Positions 1 through 9,124 are shown, numbered from the stretch's first letter. The stretch: DNA of 64,000 nucleotides from a bacterium (GCA_024711295.1 JANJTB010000006.1:124001-188000), one strand, 5' to 3'. Numbers and translations are program-made. Notes: generated from the sequence alone by a model not told the origin.

Positions 1-852
1 ACCTTCACCACCAGGAGCCGGTTGAGTGATGTGGAAAGCATCATCAGTAAGACCGATACCGGCAAATTCACAATAGATCTTTGCACCACGTTTTTTTGCG
101 TGTTCTTCAGTTTCAAGGATGAGGATACCAGCACCTTCGCCAATAACAAATCCATCTCTGTCTATATCAAATGGGCGACTTGCTTTTGAAGGTTCTTCAT
201 TCCTTGTTGATAATGCCTTCATTGCATTAAATCCACCAACACCCATCGGGCAAACAACAGCTTCGCTGCCTCCGGCAATAATCATATCTGCATCACCTCT
301 CTGGAGTATCATCAAAGCATCAGCCAAAGAATGGGAAGATGTAGCACAAGCTGAAACAGTAGCATAATTAGGACCTTTGAGACCCCACTTAATAGCTACA
401 TGACCTGCTGCTATATCTGAAATAAGCATAGGTACAAAAAATGGTGATATTCTATCAGGTTTGCCACCACGTTCGTATAGATTCTGTTGTTGATGGTGAT
501 ATGTCCACATACCGCCAATACCAGACCCAATTATTACGCCAATTCTTTCTTTGTCTAATTCATCAAAATTAATGTTTGCATCCTCGACAGCCATAGTTGC
601 AGAAGAAAGGGCATACTGTGTAAATAAGTCCATTCTTTGTGCTTCTTTTGCGTTAATATGTAGTGTCGGATCATAGTTCTTTACTTCACAGGCAAATTGA
701 GTTCGGAAGTCTGATGCATCAAACTTTGTGATTGGTGCACCACCGCTTCTTCCTTCAATAAGTCCATTCCAATATTCGGAAAGGCTGTTTCCAATAGGAG
801 TTACTGCTCCCATACCTGTAACAACAACCTTTGGGAAATTATATCTCGGCAT
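1..852 (-). CDS. fabF: Beta-ketoacyl-ACP synthase II (FabF), C-terminus cut by window edge
   Basis: Elongating condensing enzyme of type II fatty acid synthesis, joining malonyl-ACP to acyl-ACP in the cytoplasm. The reading frame is open from ATG at 852 to base 1, giving 284 of roughly 415 residues. The N-terminus starts MPRYNFPKVVVTGMGAVTPI, the classic thiolase-fold opening, and the nucleophile sits in VSACATSSHS at about Cys169. The last residues visible, ITQPAPGGEG, precede the region that holds the two catalytic histidines, so those cannot be checked. It lies directly downstream of acpP on the same strand, the usual acpP-fabF order. The reading is confident; only the 3' end is missing. 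Confidence 0.96.
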   Translation of the reverse strand, partial: MPRYNFPKVVVTGMGAVTPIGNSLSEYWNGLIEGRSGGAPITKFDASDFRTQFACEVKNYDPTLHINAKEAQRMDLFTQYALSSATMAVEDANINFDELDKERIGVIIGSGIGGMWTYHHQQQNLYERGGKPDRISPFFVPMLISDIAAGHVAIKWGLKGPNYATVSACATSSHSLADALMILQRGDADMIIAGGSEAVVCPMGVGGFNAMKALSTRNEEPSKASRPFDIDRDGFVIGEGAGILILETEEHAKKRGAKIYCEFAGIGLTDDAFHITQPAPGGEG

Positions 853-877
853 AGCCTACCCGTCGTTACTTAATAAA

Positions 878-1111
878 TTATTGACGTTGTTCTAAATATG
901 AAATAACCTGACCTACGGTCTGGATTTTTTCAGCATCGCTGTCTTCGATTGTTATATCGAACTCTTTTTCGAATTCCATGATGAGCTCAACTGTGTCTAA
1001 AGAGTCTGCACCCAAGTCTTTTGTGAATGAAGCTTCATCAGTAATCTGTGATTTTTCGACACCAAGTTTTTTTACTATGATATCTGTTACTCTGTTTCTG
1101 TAATCTGACAT
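878..1111 (-). CDS. acpP: Acyl carrier protein
   Basis: Carries growing acyl chains as phosphopantetheine thioesters for the surrounding fab enzymes. It encodes 77 acidic residues beginning [10 protein letters not shown]; the phosphopantetheine site is GADSLD with Ser37, followed by a typical acidic helix II ([13 protein letters not shown]). A longer in-frame start exists at 1138, but ATG 1111 has a GGAGA ribosome site six bases upstream and gives the standard ACP length, so it is chosen. It lies between fabG and fabF in one operon. Confidence 0.97.
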   Translation of the reverse strand: MSDYRNRVTDIIVKKLGVEKSQITDEASFTKDLGADSLDTVELIMEFEKEFDITIEDSDAEKIQTVGQVISYLEQRQ

Positions 1112-1156
1112 GTTTTCTCCAATAAAAAAATTAAACAAAAAAATATATAAAAAAAA

Positions 1157-1891
1157 TTACATTGCTAAGCCGCCATCAACGTGAAGTACTTGTCCGGTAA
1201 TGTATTTTGCACCATCACCTGCAAAAAATAATACTACATCAGCAATTTCATCAGTACTTGCTACACGTTTGAGTGGGATATTATTTACAAAAAATTCCTT
1301 TTGTTCATCAGTTAATTTACCGGTCATTTCTGTATCAACATAACCCGGAGATATTAAATTAACATTAATGTTTCTGGAAGCTAATTCTTTGGCTACAGAC
1401 TTGGTTAATCCTACCATTCCGGACTTAGATGCAGAATAATTAACCTGTCCGGGATTTCCTATTGTTCCAACGATAGAGCCGATATTGATTATTCTGCCTG
1501 AGCGTTGGCTCATCATTGTTCTTGATACTGCCTTAATGCAGTTAAATGAACCTTTGAGATTGATATCAATAACTGTATCCCAATCTGACTCTGTCATTCT
1601 AATCAAAAGGTTATCTTTGGTAACACCTGCATTATTCACCAATACATCAATTTTACCTTCTTTTTTTGCAATTTCACCAATTGCAGATGTAACTGATTCC
1701 AAATTGGATACATCAACTTGCATAAAATTGATTTTGTCTGTTAAATCATTATTTTCATGAAATTCGTTTTTGCTCTGTGGAATATTTCTGCCGAATGCAT
1801 ATACTATACAGCCCTGACCGGCAAAAGCCAAGCTTATTGCTTTTCCAATACCTCTTATTCCGCCTGTTACTATTATTACTTTATCTTTCAA
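1157..1891 (-). CDS. fabG: 3-oxoacyl-ACP reductase (FabG)
   Basis: NADPH-dependent reduction of 3-oxoacyl-ACP, the first reductive step of each elongation cycle. A 244-residue classical short-chain dehydrogenase: the dinucleotide loop is TGGIRGIG at residues 9-16, NNAG at 86-89, catalytic Ser139, Tyr152 and Lys156 (NYSASK), and SPGYVDTEM follows the active site. Length and motif spacing match FabG. Its position between fabD and acpP supports this assignment over other SDR enzymes. A small oddity is GIRG where most FabG proteins have ASRG. Confidence 0.95.
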   Translation of the reverse strand: MKDKVIIVTGGIRGIGKAISLAFAGQGCIVYAFGRNIPQSKNEFHENNDLTDKINFMQVDVSNLESVTSAIGEIAKKEGKIDVLVNNAGVTKDNLLIRMTESDWDTVIDINLKGSFNCIKAVSRTMMSQRSGRIINIGSIVGTIGNPGQVNYSASKSGMVGLTKSVAKELASRNINVNLISPGYVDTEMTGKLTDEQKEFFVNNIPLKRVASTDEIADVVLFFAGDGAKYITGQVLHVDGGLAM

Positions 1892-1938
1892 AATATTTAC
1901 CTTAAAATAAAATGTAAATTTAGCAAAAAAATCTCAAT

Positions 1939-2862
1939 TTAAAAATACTTTTCTACATCTTCGGGTTTATCGCACCCCAAAATTTCAATTTCTTGCAATG
2001 TTCGTTTAGCTAATCCTTGCAAAACATTTCCGGGACCGAGTTCAAAAAATGAATTAAAGCCATCTTCTTTTAATCTCGATAATGATTGAGCCCACTTAAC
2101 AGGTGATGTTAACTGATCAATTAACGCAGACTTTATTTCATCGGCTTTAGTCAGAGGCTTTGCATAAACATTTGAGTAAACAGGTACTTTTGCATCTTTA
2201 AAAGTGATACTGTTTATGGTTTCTGCAAGCATTTTCTTTGCCGGTTCCATCAATGGTGAGTGGAAAGCACCACTTACAACAAGTTCTGTGACCATTCTAG
2301 CGCCAGCTTCCTTAAATTTGATTGAGTTTTCTCTCAGAAAATCTTTTGAACCAGAGATGACAATTTGTCCAGGTGAATTATAATTTGCAGGTACAACAAC
2401 GTTTGGCTTTCCAATTTCATTTAGTTCATTGCAAAGGGCTTCGAGTTTGTCATCTGCTAAATTAATAACTGCAAACATAGTACCAGGTAGTACTTCACCT
2501 GCACTAAACATCAAATTACCTCTTTTGCTAACAAGCTTTAGTGCATCTTCAAATTCAATTACACCTGCTGCATAAAGGGCAGCATACTCACCTACGGAAT
2601 GACCGGCAGTTGCGCTAAATTCGAGTTTGTCCTTCAGCAAGTCGAAAAGAACAGCAGAGTGTAAGAAAATTGCAGGTTGAGTATATCGGGTTTCCTTAAG
2701 TATATCAATTGGACCATCAAAGCATATAGATTTTAGGTCAAATTCTAAAATTTCATTTGCTTTTTCAATAGTTGATTTAGCTGAGTCATATTTATCATAC
2801 AAACCCGCCATCATCCCAACATATTGAGATCCCTGACCGGAAAACATAATTACTCTTTTCAT
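1939..2862 (-). CDS. fabD: Malonyl-CoA:ACP transacylase (FabD)
   Basis: Transfers malonyl from CoA to ACP to supply the elongation substrate. It encodes 307 residues with GQGSQ at 9-13, the nucleophile elbow GHSVGEYAAL with Ser89, and the catalytic histidine in GAFHSPLM at about His201. Length is normal for FabD. It starts one base after the end of fabH and is followed by fabG, so translation is probably coupled along the operon. Confidence 0.96.
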   Translation of the reverse strand: MKRVIMFSGQGSQYVGMMAGLYDKYDSAKSTIEKANEILEFDLKSICFDGPIDILKETRYTQPAIFLHSAVLFDLLKDKLEFSATAGHSVGEYAALYAAGVIEFEDALKLVSKRGNLMFSAGEVLPGTMFAVINLADDKLEALCNELNEIGKPNVVVPANYNSPGQIVISGSKDFLRENSIKFKEAGARMVTELVVSGAFHSPLMEPAKKMLAETINSITFKDAKVPVYSNVYAKPLTKADEIKSALIDQLTSPVKWAQSLSRLKEDGFNSFFELGPGNVLQGLAKRTLQEIEILGCDKPEDVEKYF

Positions 2863-2863
2863 A

Positions 2864-3859
2864 TTATATTACTCCGTTTGTGTGCCATTTAAGATAAATA
2901 GCACCCCAGGTAAATCCTGCACCAAAACTTGATAATACCAGGTTGTCTCCATCTTTAATTTTTCCGTTCGATAGCCATTCAGATAAACATATTGGAATTG
3001 TACCGGCAGTAGTATTGCCATACTTGTCAATGTTTATCATTACTTTCTCGGGTCCTATGCCCATTCTGTTCGCTGTTGCAGATATAATTCTTAAATTAGC
3101 TTGATGAGGAACCAACCATGCAATATCTTCAGATGTCAGATTGTTCCTTTTCATTATTTCGGTTGAAACATCAGCCATACCAACAACTGCAGCTTTGAAT
3201 ACGGCTTGCCCGTCTTGATATATATAATGTTCCTGATTATCAACTGATTCATGGCTTGCAGGTTTAGCACTTCCACCGGCTTTTTGGTGTAAGTACTGCC
3301 CACCATTACCATCAATGAATAATAGTTGATCAAGCATACCTTTTGCTTCGTCATCTGATTTTTCTATCAGGCATACGCCGGCACCATCACCAAATAATAT
3401 TGCCTGAGCACGATCGTTGAAATTTACTATCGAGCTCATTTTATCACCACCACATAAAAGCACTTTCTTAGCAGCACCTGAATTAACAAGTGATGCTGCT
3501 GTTGCCATAGCAAACACAAAACCTGAACAAGCTGCGGAAATATCAAATCCCCAGCAGTTTTTAATACCTAGTTTGTGCTGAACAATTGCTGCAGTTGATG
3601 GGAAGTTATGGTCGGGAGTAACAGTTGCTACCAAAATACAATCAATTTCGTTTTTGTCTATGCCACGTTTTGCAATGCATTCTTCAGCGGCAGGAACTAT
3701 TAAGTCCGATGTTGCTCCTTCTTTGAGGAATCGCCTTTCGTGAATGCCTGTACGAGCTAATATCCATTCGTTACTTGTTTCAAGATATTTTTCAAAATAT
3801 TCATTTGTATAAATATCAGGGGGTAAGTAATGAGCTATAGAAGTTATTGTTGCTGACAT
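2864..3859 (-). CDS. fabH: Beta-ketoacyl-ACP synthase III (FabH)
   Basis: Initiates fatty acid synthesis by condensing acyl-CoA with malonyl-ACP. It encodes 331 residues with the Cys-His-Asn triad visible: Cys111 in ISAACSGF, His252 in VPHQANLRI and Asn282 in YGNTTAGTIP. ERRFLKEGATSD and the C-terminal GAGFTWGA are also typical FabH segments. It lies between plsX and fabD, the widespread bacterial order. The primer it uses (acetyl or branched acyl-CoA) cannot be read from sequence alone. Confidence 0.96.
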   Translation of the reverse strand: MSATITSIAHYLPPDIYTNEYFEKYLETSNEWILARTGIHERRFLKEGATSDLIVPAAEECIAKRGIDKNEIDCILVATVTPDHNFPSTAAIVQHKLGIKNCWGFDISAACSGFVFAMATAASLVNSGAAKKVLLCGGDKMSSIVNFNDRAQAILFGDGAGVCLIEKSDDEAKGMLDQLLFIDGNGGQYLHQKAGGSAKPASHESVDNQEHYIYQDGQAVFKAAVVGMADVSTEIMKRNNLTSEDIAWLVPHQANLRIISATANRMGIGPEKVMINIDKYGNTTAGTIPICLSEWLSNGKIKDGDNLVLSSFGAGFTWGAIYLKWHTNGVI

Positions 3860-3881
3860 AAAAATTCTTTTAAGTTCTAAA

Positions 3882-4892
3882 TTAGTTTATTAAAGCGTTT
3901 TCAATTTTCAGATTTATTTCTGAATTTATCATATCTCTTGCTGTAAGAATCATATTTTCTAAGGCTAAAGGAGAAGATTTGCCATGCCCGATTATCGAAA
4001 CTCCATTTACGCCTAATAGGGGGACGCCACCGTAATTCTGATAATCCAGATTCTTCAAAACATCTTTCAAAACAGGGAGCATCATACCTACTTTTAATTT
4101 ATTTGTTAAGGACTTATCTGCATAACCCTTAACTGTTGATTTAAGCAAGCCCAAAAAACTTTCGGCAAATTTAAGTACAACATTTCCTACAAAACCATCA
4201 CAAATTACTATGTCGGATTTTGCTTCGAAAATGTCTCTACCTTCTATATTCCCAATAAAATTCAATGAACTTTGTTTAAGAAGTGAATAAGTTTCTTTTA
4301 TTACTTCTGTTCCTTTTATTTCTTCTTCTCCAATATTGAGTAATCCTATAGTTGGATTATTCTTACCGATTATTTCCTTATAATAAATTGAACCCATTAC
4401 TGCAAATTCATACAAATATCTTGGTTTAGGTTCAATATTGGCACCAACATCAAGTATCAAAACAGGAGTATTTTGGGATGAAGGGAAAAACGAACCGATA
4501 GTTGGCCTTGCTACACCTTTTACTCTTCCCAATAAGACTGTCGAAACAGCTAACATTGCACCGGTATTTCCTGCAGAAACAAATGCATCGGCATTGCCAT
4601 TCTTATGATATTCCAATCCTTTGAATATTGAAGAATCCTTTTTATTCTTAATAGCGTCTGTTGGGTCATCATTCATGGTGATGACATCATTTGCTTCAAG
4701 GATACTAAATTTTTCGGTACTGACTTTTAAATCATTAAGACTCTTGGTAATTAAATCTTTTTTGCCGACCAAAATCAATTCAATTTCGTCACTGAACTTA
4801 CCTGAAACCGATAATGCTGCTTTCAACTCATTATGAGGGGCAAAATCACCCCCCATAACATCAAAAGCTATTTTTAGTTTTCTGTTTTTCAT
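3882..4892 (-). CDS. plsX: Phosphate acyltransferase PlsX
   Basis: Makes acyl-phosphate from acyl-ACP, linking fatty acid synthesis to phosphatidic acid formation. It encodes 336 residues with the family start FDVMGGDFAPHNELKAA and conserved segments SAGNTGAMLA, DVGANIEPKP and CDGFVGNVVLK. Length fits PlsX. It is flanked by rpmF upstream and fabH downstream, the canonical rpmF-plsX-fabH arrangement. Confidence 0.96.
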   Translation of the reverse strand: MKNRKLKIAFDVMGGDFAPHNELKAALSVSGKFSDEIELILVGKKDLITKSLNDLKVSTEKFSILEANDVITMNDDPTDAIKNKKDSSIFKGLEYHKNGNADAFVSAGNTGAMLAVSTVLLGRVKGVARPTIGSFFPSSQNTPVLILDVGANIEPKPRYLYEFAVMGSIYYKEIIGKNNPTIGLLNIGEEEIKGTEVIKETYSLLKQSSLNFIGNIEGRDIFEAKSDIVICDGFVGNVVLKFAESFLGLLKSTVKGYADKSLTNKLKVGMMLPVLKDVLKNLDYQNYGGVPLLGVNGVSIIGHGKSSPLALENMILTARDMINSEINLKIENALIN

Positions 4893-4915
4893 AAAATGAA
4901 AAATTTGCAGTTAAA

Positions 4916-5092
4916 CTACAATGATGCAACAACTTTACGACCGTTGTAATATCCGCATTCTGGACAAGCACTGTGAGATAATTTTGTAGCACCACACTGT
5001 GGACATACTGATGTCTGCATAGGTGTTGCTTTGTAATGCGTTCTTCTCTTGTTTCTTCTTGATTTAGAGAATTTTCTGGTTGGATTTGGCAT
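4916..5092 (-). CDS. rpmF: 50S ribosomal protein L32
   Basis: Small protein of the large ribosomal subunit, 58 residues, starting MPNPTRKFSKSRRNKRRTHY. A zinc-ribbon is formed by Cys30, Cys33, Cys43 and Cys46 (CPQC...CPEC), so this is the zinc-binding C+ form. The gene sits between yceD and plsX, as in many bacteria, and shares their promoter. Confidence 0.97.
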   Translation of the reverse strand: MPNPTRKFSKSRRNKRRTHYKATPMQTSVCPQCGATKLSHSACPECGYYNGRKVVASL

Positions 5093-5114
5093 GGATAATT
5101 CCTTATATAATATA

Positions 5115-5627
5115 TTAGTTAATTTTAAAATTTTTCAATTTTGACCAACGCTCATCAGCAGCGTTTTCTTTCATGATATTTTCTGAACTTAGTTCAGGAA
5201 ATATCTCGCTTATGTCTTTGTCGCGATATTCAGGTGCAACTCTTTTCATTGGGAGTTGTAAAGCTAAATTTTCGACAACTTCATCAGCGATATTTATGTA
5301 TTTATAATCTTCTTTAATAATAATTTCATTATCGTCTTCGTTATTTTTACCGCTTTCGAGAAATAATTTTGTGTCAGCAATAAATGCAAGGTCAAAATTA
5401 CTAACAATTTTTTCTTCAAAATCTTTCAAAGAACGATCGCAAATCATTTTTGCAAAACATTCAGCATGACATTTCAGATTGTATCTGTGTCCAAGTTTTA
5501 CAACCCGAACATTTAGTACTACATCTCCAAAAAATTCTTCAAATGCACATTCAGTCTGACTAATTGGAACATTTAAATCAATTTCATATTCGCCATCAGT
5601 CATACCGGATATATCTATCTTAATCAT
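5115..5627 (-). CDS. yceD: YceD/DUF177 family protein
   Basis: A 170-residue member of the YceD (DUF177) family, known for co-occurrence with rpmF and a proposed role in 23S rRNA accumulation. Visible features are the central LKCHAECFAKMICDRSL segment with three cysteines and the C-terminal LQLPMKRVAPEY stretch, which resembles the family signature around LPxxP. First gene of the fab operon, with a promoter about 28 bases upstream. Function is inferred from family and position. Confidence 0.85.
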   Translation of the reverse strand: MIKIDISGMTDGEYEIDLNVPISQTECAFEEFFGDVVLNVRVVKLGHRYNLKCHAECFAKMICDRSLKDFEEKIVSNFDLAFIADTKLFLESGKNNEDDNEIIIKEDYKYINIADEVVENLALQLPMKRVAPEYRDKDISEIFPELSSENIMKENAADERWSKLKNFKIN

Positions 5628-5655
5628 TTTTTCGTTTTTGTTCTGAAATAACTTA

Positions 5656-5687
5656 CAAATTTACGTATTAAAGTAAAAATAACCAAA
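5656..5687 (-). promoter_or_regulatory. Promoter of the yceD-rpmF-plsX-fab operon
   Basis: On the minus strand a TTTG (-33 box, 5687-5684), exactly 20 bases, then TAAATTTG (-7 box, 5663-5656). This matches the Bacteroidota primary sigma consensus TTTG-N19-21-TAnnTTTG in full. Transcription should begin near 5650, giving a short leader before the ATG at 5627. Confidence 0.7.
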
Positions 5688-5691
5688 AAAT

Positions 5692-5730
5692 ATAAAAAAA
5701 AAGAGGTCTCTTTGTTTGAGACCTCTTCAA
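5692..5730 (-). terminator. Rho-independent terminator after the TPR gene
   Basis: A perfect 10-bp stem (5701-5710 pairing with 5718-5727, AAGAGGTCTC and its complement) with a 7-base loop. On the minus strand it is followed directly by a run of T residues, and it lies just past the stop at 5746. It ends the Ton operon and borders the upstream promoter of the fab operon. Confidence 0.9.
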
Positions 5731-5745
5731 AAAATCAAAGGATAA

Positions 5746-7464
5746 TTATTGGCATTGACCTGCATCACTAAGTGATTTCAGGTTTTTTGATGCTGTGGCA
5801 TTTTTAGGATCAATTTTTAAAACTTTGCGATAATTTTCGCAGGCCTGCTTTCCATTATTCAAACTATGGTGTGCAATAGCTGCATATAAATATGGATAAA
5901 TTTCATTTTCGGAAACTTTTGCCCAACTATCTGCAAGCTTTACTAACTCATTGAACTTTTTCTTTTCAAGATATATACCTGCCAATTTTGAATAAGCCTG
6001 GATCAACACAAAATTATTTTTTTCGGGATCGGCAAGCGCTAATTGGATAGTCGCATTGAATAAACTGTCTGCAAGTTCAGGTTTTTGTGTTGCAGCATAG
6101 GCGTCAGCAAGTGATATTCTAGAATATAGAAACTCTCCATTGGATTCAATTGACTTCATCAATGGCTCTATTGACAAATCAGGTTTACCGGACTGCTGAT
6201 ATGATAAACCTAAATAGTAGTAAACTATGTGTTGATATTCATCTGTACAAGCGTTGGCTGATAATCTTTTTTGCAAAACAGCAATAGATTGTTCAAACAT
6301 CTGAAGTCTTTGGTATAAAATACCCATTTGATTCATTATTTTACAACTTTCTTCGGGACTTACTTCTACCGCTTTTTCCCAAATCTTAAGGGCATTCAAT
6401 GTATCGTTCAAAAATAAATACGACTGGCCCCATCTTTGAATATCTAATACATTAAGGTTAGTGTCAGCAGAAATTTTTGTAAACAAATCAATAGCTTTTG
6501 CATATTGTTTGGTGTCGAAGTAGCAGAGCGCCATCTGATAAGATGCTTGTTTTTTGACAGTATCAATCTCTTGCATTACAATTTCAAGATGCTTGATAGC
6601 AGAATCACAGGCACCGATTTTTTCGAGAGATTGGGCTAAATACCACCTTCCGAGAGAGCCGGAGGGACGTAATAGAATAAAATTGTTTAGTGACTTTGCA
6701 GCATTAAGATAATCACTTCCAAAAAACAGTAATCGTCCCTGTTCGTAAAATGCTCTAGCATTCTGAGGGTCTTGTTGAGTAATTTTGTTCCATTCGTCTA
6801 ATGACCGGTTATAAAGCTCACTTCTTAATTCTTCGTCTGTTTCCTGATTTGCTAATCTAAAATAAGCTGTTGCTAACTTGACACGAGCATCAACATTGTT
6901 TGCATTAATCAACAAGGCTTCTTCGAAGTTCATTCTTGCCAATTCATAAACTCTTTGCTTTAGGTATAGGTCACCAAGAGCAATAAATGCATCAGGAGAT
7001 TTTTTGTCAAGTTCTCTTGCTTGAGTAATTATAAGTTCGGCTTTGTTAAGGGAGTCTGTTCTCAGATAGCTGTTTGCAAGCTCTAATCTAACTTTTACAT
7101 CATTTGGATAACGCTTAACAGCATCATTGAAAAAGCTTAATGCCTCGTTATGTTTGCCTGTTATTGAAAGCAATCTGCCATACTTAAGCAAAGCTTCCAT
7201 ATTTTTCTTATCAACTTCGAAAGCTTGTTTATAAGCTGAAAATGCCTCAGCCGATTTGTCCATTTCAAGATAAACGTCGCCGGCTAGAATCAAAACTTGT
7301 TGATTCTCAGGATTTTCCTTTACGGCATCCGCAACCACAGTTATTGCTTTTTCGTAATCTTTTACACTTACAAATTGCTTTAGTTGATTAGCGGATTGAG
7401 ATTGTGAAAATAAATCTCCTAAGCTCAAAAATAAGATTAGTGTTATTAGATATTTGGTTTTCAT
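5746..7464 (-). CDS. Secreted tetratricopeptide-repeat protein
   Basis: A 572-residue protein with a cleavable signal peptide (MKTKYLITLILFLSLGDLFS) followed by TPR motifs almost throughout, seen as repeats such as DVYLEMDKSAEAFSAYKQAF and ALGDLYLKQRVYELARMNFE. It should be a periplasmic alpha-solenoid scaffold. It is the last gene of a minus-strand cluster with ExbB, two ExbD, TonB and a PstS-like lipoprotein, a recurring neighbourhood in Bacteroidota. The context suggests it organises or senses something for the Ton machinery; the partner is unknown. A strong terminator follows. Confidence 0.85.
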   Translation of the reverse strand: MKTKYLITLILFLSLGDLFSQSQSANQLKQFVSVKDYEKAITVVADAVKENPENQQVLILAGDVYLEMDKSAEAFSAYKQAFEVDKKNMEALLKYGRLLSITGKHNEALSFFNDAVKRYPNDVKVRLELANSYLRTDSLNKAELIITQARELDKKSPDAFIALGDLYLKQRVYELARMNFEEALLINANNVDARVKLATAYFRLANQETDEELRSELYNRSLDEWNKITQQDPQNARAFYEQGRLLFFGSDYLNAAKSLNNFILLRPSGSLGRWYLAQSLEKIGACDSAIKHLEIVMQEIDTVKKQASYQMALCYFDTKQYAKAIDLFTKISADTNLNVLDIQRWGQSYLFLNDTLNALKIWEKAVEVSPEESCKIMNQMGILYQRLQMFEQSIAVLQKRLSANACTDEYQHIVYYYLGLSYQQSGKPDLSIEPLMKSIESNGEFLYSRISLADAYAATQKPELADSLFNATIQLALADPEKNNFVLIQAYSKLAGIYLEKKKFNELVKLADSWAKVSENEIYPYLYAAIAHHSLNNGKQACENYRKVLKIDPKNATASKNLKSLSDAGQCQ

Positions 7465-7489
7465 TATAAATCCTTATGTTTATATTTAA

Positions 7490-8413
7490 TTAATTTTGTT
7501 CTACTTTAAGTTTAAATTTAACGTATTCAGGTACTATCCCCATATCTTTTAAGTATTTCATAACTACTGCTTCTTTCGAGATAAATGATGCGAACCAAAA
7601 TGCTCTGTTCTGCCTGTCCTCTCTGAGATAAACGGATATTTCGTTACAATATGGATATTTACCTTGTAATATGAATCCCTGATGTACTTCCTGTGGATAT
7701 ACCCTGTATCCTGATGCATCTGTAAAACCGATTTCTAAAGCTTTTAGTTCTTTATCACCAAATATTTGTGACAAATAAGCAACACCTAATGCATTTTTAC
7801 TGTTTTTTACAAAATTGATGACTGAGTCGGGTGAACTGAATGTTTTTAAGATTCTGCTGACTTGCTCACCATTCAATATTAATTGCTCGATATTTGAAAA
7901 TTCTGATGAATTGGTTGAGTTACATGCAATTATGGGTTCTTCAGGCAGATTAGTTGTAATTTGAGTAAAACTCAGCTCATTTTTAAATATTTGCTTAACC
8001 TGTAAGTCATTTAGAGTGTCAATCGGGAAATCTTTTTTTGAAAATAAAACAAGTGCATCAGTTGCAATTTTCATTTTTGGTCTTATTACTCCGAATTGTT
8101 TCATCAATGAATCTTCGTCCTTACGAAATCCACGTGATATCACAACTGCCTCGGCATTTCCAGATAAAAGCAGTTTCATTGCTTCTCTTGCATTTACGTT
8201 TTCCAAGCTGAAATTTACTTTAGTATATGCATTCTTGTACATCGAAAATGTAGAATCCATTAATCCAAAAACAGAGTCATCACAATAGATTTTCAGGTCA
8301 CCTGCATTTATGGAATTGTATTTTTCACCTTGGAAATCTTCTCTTTCGGCATTGCATGATAAAAATGTAAATGTAAGCATTGAAACAAAAATTATATATA
8401 ACTTGTTTTTCAT
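7490..8413 (-). CDS. PstS-like periplasmic binding lipoprotein
   Basis: A 307-residue predicted lipoprotein: hydrophobic N-terminus ending in the lipobox FLSC with Cys20. The rest resembles PstS-type phosphate-binding folds (domain starting GDLKIYCDDSVFGLMDSTF, later DALVLFSKKDFPIDTLNDLQ, and VHQGFILQGKYPYCNEISVY). No ABC permease or ATPase lies nearby, so classic phosphate uptake is unlikely. In Bacteroidota such proteins sit next to TonB/ExbBD and a TPR protein, as here. The ligand is unknown. Confidence 0.75.
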   Translation of the reverse strand: MKNKLYIIFVSMLTFTFLSCNAEREDFQGEKYNSINAGDLKIYCDDSVFGLMDSTFSMYKNAYTKVNFSLENVNAREAMKLLLSGNAEAVVISRGFRKDEDSLMKQFGVIRPKMKIATDALVLFSKKDFPIDTLNDLQVKQIFKNELSFTQITTNLPEEPIIACNSTNSSEFSNIEQLILNGEQVSRILKTFSSPDSVINFVKNSKNALGVAYLSQIFGDKELKALEIGFTDASGYRVYPQEVHQGFILQGKYPYCNEISVYLREDRQNRAFWFASFISKEAVVMKYLKDMGIVPEYVKFKLKVEQN

Positions 8414-8419
8414 GTTATG

Positions 8420-8809
8420 TCAACCTCTTAGTCTAAAAGTTATTGGAATGCTTACCCAAGCCAGTATGGGGGCACCATTCGAAATTGCAGGTTTGAATTT
8501 ACCACAATTCTTGATTGCATCGAGAGCTGATTGATTTAAAATTACATTATCAGAATATTCAATAAGATGCTTCTTCATTGCTCCTGATTTGTCTAATAAT
8601 ATTCTTACAATAACCTTACCCTCGATACCTGCTAATCTTGCCATCTCAGGATATACGATACATTCTGTAATTTCTTCAATATTTACTGATGGTTCTGCTT
8701 CAACAATACTCAAATTTGCCTTATTACCGGCGCAGGATGATATTATTATTGAAGCAAAAGCAAGTAATATTAAAGTTAAAGTAGAAAAATAATCAGTTAT
8801 CTTCATCAT
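8420..8809 (-). CDS. TonB C-terminal-domain lipoprotein
   Basis: A 129-residue protein with a lipoprotein signal (IIISSC, lipid Cys26) joined directly to a TonB C-terminal domain of about 90 residues (YPEMARLAGIEGKVIVRIL, ending WVSIPITFRLRG). The domain closely resembles that of the full TonB two genes upstream. It lacks the inner-membrane helix and periplasm-spanning linker that energised TonB proteins need. It may be an outer-membrane-tethered accessory or decoy. The stop of the 68-aa gene overlaps its start by 17 bases. Confidence 0.8.
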   Translation of the reverse strand: MMKITDYFSTLTLILLAFASIIISSCAGNKANLSIVEAEPSVNIEEITECIVYPEMARLAGIEGKVIVRILLDKSGAMKKHLIEYSDNVILNQSALDAIKNCGKFKPAISNGAPILAWVSIPITFRLRG

Positions 8810-8999
8810 TCTCTTCCAAAAATTTGTATCTTCTTTCTTGTGTGTAATACATTATAAGACGATATATTCCGAAAAGTATAAACACCACACCGAAAACAAT
8901 TCGCATTTGGGTGTCCATCTGTTCGAAAATGGTACTTGTAATTATAAGTAAACCCAAAATTACAATCATCGAACGAATTGTGTAATTGATAATTCTCAT
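8793..8999 (-). CDS. Small two-helix membrane protein
   Basis: An unrecognised 68-residue protein. Two hydrophobic stretches are visible (about residues 11-28 and 33-53, RIVFGVVFILFGIYRLIMYY), followed by a charged tail QERRYKFLEENDEDN. A TTG start at 9005 is possible, but the ATG at 8999 is preferred. It sits between tonB and the TonB-domain lipoprotein, overlapping the latter, so it is probably co-expressed with the Ton system. No function can be assigned. Confidence 0.6.
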   Translation of the reverse strand: MRIINYTIRSMIVILGLLIITSTIFEQMDTQMRIVFGVVFILFGIYRLIMYYTQERRYKFLEENDEDN

Positions 9000-9035
9000 C
9001 AGCAAAATAAATACTCCCTAAAAAGTAAGAAAATT

Positions 9036-9085
9036 AAAAAAAGGTATCACTCGTGAAATATAATTTCAATCAAGTAATACCTTTT
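9036..9085 (-). terminator. Stem-loop terminator after tonB
   Basis: A long hairpin with arms 9040-9051 (AAAGGTATCACT) and 9073-9085 (AGTAATACCTTTT); the one mismatch becomes a G-U pair in the minus-strand transcript. A U-run follows on that strand. It probably ends or attenuates the ExbB-TonB transcript before the downstream lipoprotein genes. Confidence 0.75.
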
Positions 9086-9124
9086 AATAAATTATTCATA
9101 TCTAATGAATTTTGTTATTATATT

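Noticed and set aside
119-367. Plus-strand ORF inside fabF
   Set aside because: Reads antisense to the clear FabF frame, including its active site; a shadow ORF.
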